From: Deltaproteobacteria bacterium
GTDB taxonomy: Bacteria; Desulfobacterota; GWC2-55-46
NCBI GenBank assembly: GCA_016234935.1
Contig: JACRNL010000010.1
Location: 212,589 to 276,588 of the forward strand
Direction: 5' to 3'
Length of the DNA stretch: 64,000 nucleotides
Shown one piece after another: positions 24,501-31,408 of this stretch. The translations under genes were made by a program, and so were the position numbers. The number at the start of each line of letters is the position of its first letter. Positions within the stretch are counted from its first letter, which is position 1. The notes under the pieces were generated by a model, which saw only the letters and a program-made list of their open reading frames with translations, did not search any database and was not told the DNA's origin.

Positions 24501-27116
24501 TTACAGTGTAAAGTAAAATATCGCGCCTTCGCCCTCGGCGCCCTCCGCCCAGACCCTGCCGCCGTGCCGGTGTATGATGCGCTGGACAGTGGCAAGGCCT
24601 ATTCCGGTGCCGGAGAAGTCGGCCACCGCGTGCAGGCGCTGAAAGGCGCCGAAGAGCTTGTCAACGTAGTTCATGTTGAACCCGGCGCCGTTGTCGCGCA
24701 CGAAGTAAACCGTCTTCCCGCCCTCCTCGCCCATGCCGCCGAACTCTATGATTGCATTCTCCTTTTTCGAAGTGAACTTCCATGCGTTGCCGAAGAGGTT
24801 CTGCAGCGCAACGCGCACGAGACGCTGGTCCGCGTTGACCTTAAGCCCGGCGGATATCAGGAAATCAACCTTTCTGCCGGGTTCGTTCTTTGTAAGTTCG
24901 GCGGCCACGCCCCAGGCAAGAGCGCTTAAGTCAATATCTTCCCTGTGGAGCGACGCCCTCACGACGCGCGAGAGATTGAGCAGGTCGTCGATAAGCATAT
25001 CCATCCGCCGGCTTGCGTCCCTGACGCGCTTTAAGTAGTCATGTCCGTGGTCATCGAGCCTGTCGCCGTAATCCTCCAGCAGGGCGTTGGAAAACCCGTC
25101 AATAATGCGCAGCGGAGCCCTGAGGTCATGAGCGACCGAGTAGCTGAAGGCCTCAAGCTCCTTATTGGCGTTGCGAAGCTCCTCAGTGCGCCTCATCACG
25201 CGCCCTTCAAGTTCGGCGTTTAAGAGCCTTGCCTCGTCCTCGGCCTTCTTTCTGTCGGTAATGTCCTGAACCGTGCCGGACATCGTCACGGCCTTGCGGC
25301 CTTCATCACGCGCCACCTCGCCCTGTTCATGGACTACGCGGACATCCCCGCCGGGAAGCACTATCCTGTGGTCTATTGAATAGGGTTTTGCCGTATCAAG
25401 CGCCTCCTGGACTGAATTTTTTACGAACTCCCTGTCCATGGGATGGACGCATTTCAAAAATGCCTCATGTGTCTTTTCGAACGACTGCCTGTCGAGTCCG
25501 AAAACGTTGTATATCTCATCCGACCAGTGAAGCTCGTTTTTAACGATGTCCCAGTCCCAGTTGCCGATATGCGCCATGCGCTGGGCATTGGCAAGGGAGG
25601 CCTCGCTCTTTTTCAAGGCCTCGTGCGAGCGCCTCAGGTCCGTTATGTCGGTGGCAACGCCGCATACGGCATACGGCCTTCCCTGCGCATCCTTTAGGCT
25701 GAACTTGATTGTGATGTAATCCCGCAACTCGCCGCCGGCAGAGGGGGCACGCTCTTCTATTTCGATGGGACGGCCGGACTCAAAGGCCCGCCTGTCATCA
25801 TACGCGAGCCTGTCGGCCAAATCCTTTGGAAAAATATCATAGTCGGTCTTTCCAAGCATGTCGGCGCTATTAACGTCAAACACCTCCTCGTATCTGCGGT
25901 TTAAAAGGAGGTAGCGGCCTTCGCGGTCTTTAATGGAGATAATATTGGCGGTGTTGTCGAGCACGGCCTTCAGGCGCTCCTCGCTGTTTTTCAGCGCGAA
26001 GGTCCTTTCCTTTATCCCGCCGGCCATTGAGTTAAAAGACCATGCCAGAGAGCCTATCTCGTCAGCAGAGGAGACCGGAACGTTTATATCGTAATTGCCG
26101 TCCGCGATTTCCTTTGCCGCGGATGAAAGCCCTTTGAGCGGCATGATGACGCCCCTTGCGATATAAACAAGCAGGCCGATTATCACCATTATGACCGCGC
26201 CAAAGGAGGCCAGAAGGTACTTCTGCATGTTGAACACCGGCCGGAGCGCCTCGTCCTTGTCTATCTCCACAACAAGGGTCCAGCCCAGAGAGGGAATACA
26301 TCTGGCGGAACCCGCGACCTCGACGCCTCTGTAATCCCTGTAAAAACCGGTCATCTCCTCCCCCACGGCAAGACATCTGCCGACAGGGGCCGTGTCTACC
26401 CGCGTCGTCAATGGACTGCTCTCAAAAAAACGCGACTTGGTAAGCATGAGCCTGCTCCTGTTGACAACGTATGTCTCCATTGTCCTGCTTCCCTTCCTTA
26501 CATCCATCGCAAAGGGGCCGCGCGCCTCGCCGGTTAATATCCGCGAAAACTGCGAGGCAGGCATGAAGCCGGTGAGCACGCCTATGGGCTTGCCGGTATG
26601 CCTGCTGTATACAGGCGTTGAAAAGGCCAGCTCAGGCTCTCCTCCGTAGCCGTCATCCCTCTCTATGACGGCCGCGGCGTCCCTGCCTTTTAAAAAAAAT
26701 TCCTCCATGGAGACGTCTTTGCCGATAGTTCCTTCGGCGGTGGACGCCGCGATACGGCCTCCGGGCGAGAAGACGCTTATGCGGTTGATGTTCCTGTCAA
26801 GCGGGAGCTTGTTTTTAACGATGTAGCGGCTGAGCGCCCTGCCGTCCGGACGGCCGTCCTTCACGAGCATTTCAAGCTCATCCCTGATAAAACCGTCGCT
26901 TGCGAAGTCGGCCATCCTTCTTTCGTTCATCTCAAGAAATGCAAGAATACCGCCGCCGGCGTTCCCGGCGATAATATTCAGATCCTTGAGTATGAGCCTC
27001 TCAAGATGACCTTTTGTCTTATTGTAGCTGAGAAAAAAAACGAAGAGTATCGACGCCAGCACCGCCGCAAAGATCAGAATTATCTTGTATGAAAGGGAAA
27101 GGAAGATTTTTGACAT
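24501..27116 (-). CDS. Membrane sensor histidine kinase (Cache-HAMP-PAS-PAS-HisKA-HATPase)
   Basis: An 871-residue sensor kinase. TM1 (about residues 10-30) and TM2 (about 305-325) bracket a periplasmic double-Cache-like sensor. HAMP follows (PLKGLSSAAKEIADGNYDINV, then DEIGSLAWSFNSMAGG). Two PAS domains come next (ERLKAVLDNTANIISIKD and AHIGNWDWDIVKNELHWSDEI with its PAC tail). The phosphoacceptor His is in FSYSVAHDLRAPLRIIDG, and the HATPase has NLFGNAWKFT, DNGAGFNM and GTGIGLATVQRI. The H-box type is that of phytochrome-like kinases working with Rcp receivers. MSKIFLSLSYK at 27116 looks like the natural start (an open frame extends to 27236), though its ribosome-binding site is poor. The ligand is unknown. 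Confidence 0.92.
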   Translation of the reverse strand: MSKIFLSLSYKIILIFAAVLASILFVFFLSYNKTKGHLERLILKDLNIIAGNAGGGILAFLEMNERRMADFASDGFIRDELEMLVKDGRPDGRALSRYIVKNKLPLDRNINRISVFSPGGRIAASTAEGTIGKDVSMEEFFLKGRDAAAVIERDDGYGGEPELAFSTPVYSRHTGKPIGVLTGFMPASQFSRILTGEARGPFAMDVRKGSRTMETYVVNRSRLMLTKSRFFESSPLTTRVDTAPVGRCLAVGEEMTGFYRDYRGVEVAGSARCIPSLGWTLVVEIDKDEALRPVFNMQKYLLASFGAVIMVIIGLLVYIARGVIMPLKGLSSAAKEIADGNYDINVPVSSADEIGSLAWSFNSMAGGIKERTFALKNSEERLKAVLDNTANIISIKDREGRYLLLNRRYEEVFDVNSADMLGKTDYDIFPKDLADRLAYDDRRAFESGRPIEIEERAPSAGGELRDYITIKFSLKDAQGRPYAVCGVATDITDLRRSHEALKKSEASLANAQRMAHIGNWDWDIVKNELHWSDEIYNVFGLDRQSFEKTHEAFLKCVHPMDREFVKNSVQEALDTAKPYSIDHRIVLPGGDVRVVHEQGEVARDEGRKAVTMSGTVQDITDRKKAEDEARLLNAELEGRVMRRTEELRNANKELEAFSYSVAHDLRAPLRIIDGFSNALLEDYGDRLDDHGHDYLKRVRDASRRMDMLIDDLLNLSRVVRASLHREDIDLSALAWGVAAELTKNEPGRKVDFLISAGLKVNADQRLVRVALQNLFGNAWKFTSKKENAIIEFGGMGEEGGKTVYFVRDNGAGFNMNYVDKLFGAFQRLHAVADFSGTGIGLATVQRIIHRHGGRVWAEGAEGEGAIFYFTL

Positions 27117-27391
27117 AGATAGGTTGACGGGGAGATCAAAGATGAATTTTTCGAATACCCCCGTGACCAGCCTTTCGGAAGAGATCCGGCTTGCGGTATT
27201 TAAAAGACTGACGGCGATGACCTCGGCGGCCCGCAATTTGCCGGAGTCCGTTCCATTGCGACGCCGCCGTCAAGGAACATTGGAATACGGCGAACAACCG
27301 GCAAAGCCCCTTGAAGGGGCTCAGCCCCCCTGTATGCGAGTCTATACGACGAGGCCGGCCAAGTCAACAGCCTCTCAAGCCGACTTGACGC
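27117..27391. other. Gap between SpoVG and sensor kinase, with family C repeat
   Basis: This 275-bp stretch holds a CCCCTTGAAGGGGCTCAGCCCCCC palindrome at 27307-27330 and otherwise unremarkable GC-rich sequence. It must carry the sensor-kinase leader if that gene has its own promoter, but I find no convincing -35/-10 pair. Confidence 0.5.
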
Positions 27392-27748
27392 TTACAATCC
27401 GCCGGACTGCGTCAATGACGCCGCCAGTGAGGAAGACGCCGGCCAGGCGGCGTCGGCTCGGCGCGCGTCCGCGGCGCCGGTTTGAGACCTTTGCCGCATC
27501 ACGTTGTTATATTCCTTCATTATCTCTCCGTCAAACATCTCTCTCGTAGCCTTGTCAATGGGATGCATGAGGTCGCGGTAAGAGCCGTCCTTCATCTTCT
27601 TTGCGGGCATCGCGACGAAGGCGCCGCTGGCGCCTTCTATTATCTTCAGGTCGCGGACGATGAAGCAGTCGTCGAGCTTTACCGTTACGTAAGCCTTGAG
27701 TTTGTCATTGCCGGCCACCGGCAGAACCTTGATCTCCGTAATACGCAT
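27392..27748 (-). CDS. spoVG: SpoVG family RNA/DNA-binding regulator
   Basis: A 118-residue protein whose first 84 residues are SpoVG: MRITEIKVLPVAGNDKLKAYVTV, then IIEGASGAFVAMPAKKMKDGSYRDLMHPI. SpoVG proteins bind nucleic acids and act as global post-transcriptional regulators, also in non-sporulating bacteria. A C-terminal extension of about 35 residues rich in Ala, Arg and Ser is not conserved. A very strong AAGGAGGTG precedes the ATG. It lies 48 bp downstream of the RpoS-like sigma factor, suggesting co-expression in stationary phase or stress. Confidence 0.93.
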   Translation of the reverse strand: MRITEIKVLPVAGNDKLKAYVTVKLDDCFIVRDLKIIEGASGAFVAMPAKKMKDGSYRDLMHPIDKATREMFDGEIMKEYNNVMRQRSQTGAADARRADAAWPASSSLAASLTQSGGL

Positions 27749-27796
27749 GATCTATAGCACCTCCTTTTTGATGTTCAGCGCGCTGCCTCGCACACA

Positions 27797-28831
27797 TTAA
27801 ATAGCGTCAAGCGACGTGATATTGGAAGACTCCATGAACCTTCTGAGCTTTCCCAGGGCCTTTACCTCTATCTGCCTGACCCTTTCGCGCGTTACGCCGA
27901 AGGATTCGCCGATAACCTCAAGGGTTGCCGGCCCGTCGTCGTCAAGCCCGAAACGCAGCGTTATTATCCGTTTTTCATTTTCATCGAGCATGCCCAGCCA
28001 TTGCCGTATCATGCATGAGCGTTTTTCATCGCCGACGATCTCGACAGGGCCTTTGGCGTCCTCGTCCGTGAGCATGCTGAGCTGTGTCTGCTCCGGGTCG
28101 CCGTTTATGCTCGCGTCGAGCGAATAGCTTTTTTTGCCGACATTGTCCAGCTTCTTCACATACCTGCCGGACAGGCCCGTTTTACCGGAAAGCTCCGATA
28201 TGCTGGGCTCCCTGTTGAGGGTCCTCGTAAGCTCTCTGGCGGCCCTTGAAATCTTCAGCAGGTCGTTGGCCACATGTATGGGCAGACGCACTATGCCTGA
28301 TTGGTTGGTGATGGCCCTCTCAACCGACTGCCGTATCCAGTAGGTGGCGTATGTCGAAAATCTGCACCCCTTCGACGCCTTGAACCGCTCGACCGCTTTA
28401 ATAAGCCCGATGTTGCCCTCCTCTATGAGGTCGGTCAGCGGCAATCCTCTATTCAGATAGCGTTTTGCCATATTAACGACAAGCCGCAGGTTGGCTTCTA
28501 TCATCCTGCCCCTGGCCGTCTGATCGCCCTTTGCCACCCTCCTTGAAAGGGCTGTCTCCTCCGCCGGCGTCAGGAGCGGTATTTTCCTTATGCTGCTGAA
28601 GTAGAACCGGACAGAGTCCGTGTGGGCGACGTCTAATGCTTCTTTTACCGTCTCTTTAACTTTGTCCGGCGCGCCGCAAACCATAACTTCTTTTCTTCCA
28701 CGCGGCCTGCCCGGGTCCTTGCGCGCGGCCACTGTGCGTTTGACGGATAGGTTGTACGGCAGAGGCCAGCCTCCGCGATAAGGCATATTGCCAGGCGAGA
28801 CTTCTTTCGCGGCTTCCCGTGTCTTGGACAT
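27797..28831 (-). CDS. RpoS-like sigma-70 family factor
   Basis: A 344-residue group 2 sigma factor. A basic, poorly conserved N-terminal 60 residues precede region 1.2 (DSVRFYFSSIRKIPLLTPAEE). Region 2 follows, with IEANLRLVVNMAKRYLNRGLPLTDLIEEGNIGLI and the -10-recognition segment CRFSTYATYWIRQSVERAI. Region 3 (GIVRLPIHVANDLLKI) is next, then region 4 with the HTH VIGESFGVTRERVRQIEVKAL. Lack of a long region 1.1 argues against the housekeeping RpoD. The start ATG 28831 has AAGGAGAGGG immediately upstream; an upstream-open frame (to 28990) overlaps the receiver gene and is unlikely. It forms a block with spoVG and receiver proteins. Confidence 0.93.
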   Translation of the reverse strand: MSKTREAAKEVSPGNMPYRGGWPLPYNLSVKRTVAARKDPGRPRGRKEVMVCGAPDKVKETVKEALDVAHTDSVRFYFSSIRKIPLLTPAEETALSRRVAKGDQTARGRMIEANLRLVVNMAKRYLNRGLPLTDLIEEGNIGLIKAVERFKASKGCRFSTYATYWIRQSVERAITNQSGIVRLPIHVANDLLKISRAARELTRTLNREPSISELSGKTGLSGRYVKKLDNVGKKSYSLDASINGDPEQTQLSMLTDEDAKGPVEIVGDEKRSCMIRQWLGMLDENEKRIITLRFGLDDDGPATLEVIGESFGVTRERVRQIEVKALGKLRRFMESSNITSLDAI

Positions 28832-28937
28832 TTTCCCTCTCCTTGATAAAGTTTTTTTAAAACTTGTCGAGAGCGCTGCTTCGGGCCGAAAAAACAGATC
28901 CGGACGCGGCGTTTTTTTTGAGAACGCCAAGACCGGT

Positions 28938-29369
28938 TTAAGCGGTAATTTTTTGACAACCGACGGCTTTATCCAAATTCGAGCTGCCATGAAATGGCCT
29001 CATGAGCAGCATATTTACCTGCCTGGAAAAGTCCGCCAGCTTTAACGGCTTTTCCATGCAGTTCAGATCGAATCTTTTTAAAAAATCACGAAATTCTTCC
29101 GTAACGCAGCATGTAACGAACAAAAACCTGTCCTTGAGATAAGGATGCTCCTCCACCGCATACATATAAAAGTGCGGCCCGTCAATATTCGGCATATTGA
29201 CGTCCGAGATTACCAGATCAAACAAGCCGTTCCTTAAGATGGCAAACGCGTCAAATGCGTTCGACGCGGTTGAAATCTGATGGCCGCCGAGCGTAAGCAT
29301 GTCGGCAAACAAATCCCGCAAGTCCTTTTCGTCGTCAACAATCAATATCCTCTTCGATTCTCTATTCAT
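28938..29369 (-). CDS. Stand-alone receiver domain protein
   Basis: A 143-residue CheY-like receiver: ILIVDDEKDLRDLFADML, phospho-Asp in LVISDVNMPNIDG, and a conserved Lys in NCMEKPLKL. It has no output domain. ATG 29369 (MNRESKRILIVD) has GGGTGAAG ahead of it; longer frames would run through the promoter region. It sits between an NtrC-type activator (upstream) and an RpoS-like factor (downstream), and a good sigma-54-type promoter lies upstream. It may act as an anti-anti-sigma-like or relay component, but no partner-binding motif shows this. Confidence 0.88.
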   Translation of the reverse strand: MNRESKRILIVDDEKDLRDLFADMLTLGGHQISTASNAFDAFAILRNGLFDLVISDVNMPNIDGPHFYMYAVEEHPYLKDRFLFVTCCVTEEFRDFLKRFDLNCMEKPLKLADFSRQVNMLLMRPFHGSSNLDKAVGCQKITA

Positions 29370-29421
29370 AAACTTCACCCTTTTTAACTTTACGAGGCCA
29401 TTTAGGAAATACATCTCCATG

Positions 29422-29450
29422 TATATATAACAAAGCACGAACTGTGCCAA
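29422..29450 (-). promoter_or_regulatory. Candidate sigma-54 promoter (also readable as sigma-70) for the receiver gene
   Basis: The minus strand reads TTGGCACAGTTCGTGCTTTG (29450-29431). GG and GC are separated by exactly 10 bases, as in -24/-12 elements. The match to TGGCACG-N4-TTGC has two deviations. The same bases give TTGGCA, 17 bp, TATATA (29422-29427), a sigma-70 pattern. An NtrC-type sigma-54 activator is encoded immediately upstream. Confidence 0.55.
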
Positions 29451-29460
29451 GCCCATGCAA

Positions 29461-29668
29461 TATGATATTTATCTGCTTTTACAGAGAGATACGGTATTTC
29501 AGCCGTATTTCAAGAGACGTTGCGGGTAAGACAAAATTTGCAGGGCTTTCGTAATAATACTGGAAAAAGCTGAAAAATCGGTGAGTTGTGCGGAAGAATC
29601 AAAAAGATAAGAGCAAAAAATGTCGCAAGGGTTTATAAGAGCAGATTGCTCGAAAACACTTATGTCCT
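29461..29668. other. Intergenic stretch upstream of the receiver promoter
   Basis: About 200 bp between the promoter of the receiver and the inverted repeat at the end of the NtrC-type gene. It contains a small hairpin (ATACGG, TATTTCAG, CCGTAT near 29491-29510). A 60-codon minus-strand frame at 29499-29681 has no ribosome-binding site or recognisable domain. Activator-binding sites for a sigma-54 promoter would be expected here, but I cannot point to them. Confidence 0.45.
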
Positions 29669-29794
29669 TCAGGCCGCTCAAAAAGCCCCAGCTACTAGGC
29701 GACGAGAAGCGAAGAATGAAGGCGTAATGCGAATTACGCCGTAATGATGAGCGACGAAGGCAACGACGTAGATGGGGCTTTTTCAGCGGCCTGA
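29669..29794. repeat. 126-bp nested inverted-repeat element
   Basis: Outer 22-base arms (29669-29690, 29773-29794) are complementary except for one base: TCAGGCCGCTCAAAAAGCC…/…GGGCTTTTTCAGCGGCCTGA. Inside lies GGCGTAAT-GCGA-ATTACGCC and the imperfect repeats GGCGACGAGAAGCGAAG/GAGCGACGAAGGCAACG. The right arm supplies the last codons (S-G-R) and TGA stop of the NtrC-type gene. A half-arm relative lies at 18934-18952. Confidence 0.85.
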
Positions 29795-31231
29795 CCTTCT
29801 CGACAATCGCTTATTCAAAGCCTGCCTGGTTATGCCAAGGAGCATTGCGGCTATACCCTGGTTGCCCCCGGCAAGTTCAAGGGCCCTGGCTGTCAACTGC
29901 TCCCCGGCCTCTTTCAGAGTCGGCAGGTTCTCCGAGGAGCATGCGTCAAAGACCGACCCGTTAACAGACCGGCCCGATACGGCCCTCGGCGGCATTCTAC
30001 CGCCGCCAATGGCGTTTTTAAAGCTCTCGAGGGATAATACGCCGGACTTATGCCTTGCCACGGCGTCGTGTATCATGGCCTGAAGTTCGCGCACGTTGCC
30101 AGGCAGGTGATAGCTTCTTAAAAGCGTAACAAGCTCCGGCGGAGCCGTCGGCCGTTTCTTATTCATGGCCCTGGCGGCCTCTTCGATGAAACGTCCCACG
30201 AGAAGCGGGATGTCCTCCGGCCTTTCACGAAGGGGCGGTATGAAAACCTGATGCGCGGCAAGACGGTAGTAGAGGTCTTTACGGAACTTTCCCGCGGCCA
30301 TGAGAGCGGATAGATCATGGTTCGTGGCCACCACTACGCGCACGTCGCTCATCATAGGCGTATCCGAACCAAGGGGGTAGTACTTCCTTTCCTGCAAAAG
30401 ACGCAGGAGCTTGACCTGCGACGAATCTCCGGCGTCGCCAATCTCGTCAAGAAAGAGCGTTCCCCCGGCGGCCTCCAGAATAAGGCCGCCGCGCGCCGCG
30501 TCCGCTCCCGTATACGCGCCCTTTACATGTCCGAAAAGGGCGTCTGAGAACATCGTATCGTCAAGCCCCGCGGCGTTCACCGCGACGAAGCCGCCCTTGG
30601 GCCTGCTGATGTCGTGAACGGCCCGCGCTATCAGCTCCTTGCCCACCCCGGTTTCGCCGGTGATGAGGACGGGCCTGTCCGAAGGGGCGATGGCCTCGAC
30701 ATACTGGAATATGGCGCGCATCTTCCGGTTGACCGTGACGATGCCGGCAAATGCGTCCTCATGCGCTAGGCCAGCGGACAGAAGCCTTGTTTTAAGTGAA
30801 GACACCTCGCTCCGCAGCTCGGCGACCTCGGTGGCCCTTCTGATGCTGGACTCAAAGCGCGCCTTTTCAACCGGCTTCACCAGATAATCAAACGCGCCCG
30901 AGCGCATGCACTTGACCGCGGTGTCAATATCGTTCTTCGCGGTTATGATTATGACCGGCAGGTGCGGCCATGCGGCGGTCAGATCGCCAAGCAGCTCCGT
31001 GCCTGAACGGTGCGGCATGGACAGGTCAAGCAGAACGACGGACACAGGCGCGGAATCATCCGGCATGGACAGACGCTTCGTCCTGGCCAGAAGAAGCGGC
31101 ATCACCTCGCGGCTGTCCGGCGCGGCAATGACGTCTTTAAAGCCCATGCTTTTAAGCATGACGCCAAAGCTCGTCCGTATCTGCGGCTCGTCGTCGGCAA
31201 CGAGCGCCGTTAATGAGATATGATAGGACAA
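29783..31231 (-). CDS. Sigma-54-dependent response regulator (NtrC family)
   Basis: A 482-residue activator. The receiver domain (LVADDEPQIRTSFGVML, phospho-Asp in VVLLDLSMPHRSG, Lys in YLVKPVEKA) is followed by a AAA+ domain with Walker A GETGVGKELIARAVH. The sigma-54 contact loop GAYTGA comes next, then GGTLFLDEIGD (Walker B) and RKDLYYRLAAHQVFIPPLRERPEDIPLL. The C-terminal Fis-type HTH is GNQGIAAMLLGITRQALNKRL. A cognate kinase is not adjacent, though two kinases lie 4-8 kb downstream. Its stop codon lies inside the arm of the inverted-repeat element. It probably controls the neighbouring receiver gene and more distant sigma-54 promoters. Confidence 0.95.
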   Translation of the reverse strand: MSYHISLTALVADDEPQIRTSFGVMLKSMGFKDVIAAPDSREVMPLLLARTKRLSMPDDSAPVSVVLLDLSMPHRSGTELLGDLTAAWPHLPVIIITAKNDIDTAVKCMRSGAFDYLVKPVEKARFESSIRRATEVAELRSEVSSLKTRLLSAGLAHEDAFAGIVTVNRKMRAIFQYVEAIAPSDRPVLITGETGVGKELIARAVHDISRPKGGFVAVNAAGLDDTMFSDALFGHVKGAYTGADAARGGLILEAAGGTLFLDEIGDAGDSSQVKLLRLLQERKYYPLGSDTPMMSDVRVVVATNHDLSALMAAGKFRKDLYYRLAAHQVFIPPLRERPEDIPLLVGRFIEEAARAMNKKRPTAPPELVTLLRSYHLPGNVRELQAMIHDAVARHKSGVLSLESFKNAIGGGRMPPRAVSGRSVNGSVFDACSSENLPTLKEAGEQLTARALELAGGNQGIAAMLLGITRQALNKRLSRRSGR

Positions 31232-31252
31232 AACCCGTTCCTCCCGTACATG

Positions 31253-31302
31253 TCCCCGCAGGCCTGCCCTCGCGTGTCTAAAGCGGGGGCTTTAAGCGGA
31301 GA
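31253..31302. repeat. Nested hairpin repeat upstream of the NtrC-type gene
   Basis: The inner copy is CCCTCGC (31267-31273), loop GTGTCTAAA, GCGGGGG (31283-31289). The outer arms TCCCCGC (31253-31259) and GCGGAGA (31296-31302) carry loop AGG…TTTAA, the same loop as the intact copy at 52446-52468, split by a 28-base insert containing the inner copy. It lies 22 bp upstream of the NtrC-type start. Confidence 0.75.
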
Positions 31303-31408
31303 AGCTATCTTCAGGCAATATGCAATTGTAAACCCAATCAGGGATAATGTCCATGCACAGCGAGGCAGCTCAGACAAACGCGGCGGATACGGCGCTCTTG
31401 GCGGCCCG

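Noticed and set aside
29499..29681. A 60-codon minus-strand frame upstream of the receiver promoter
   Set aside because: No ribosome-binding site, no domain, and its start region lies in the arm of the inverted-repeat element.
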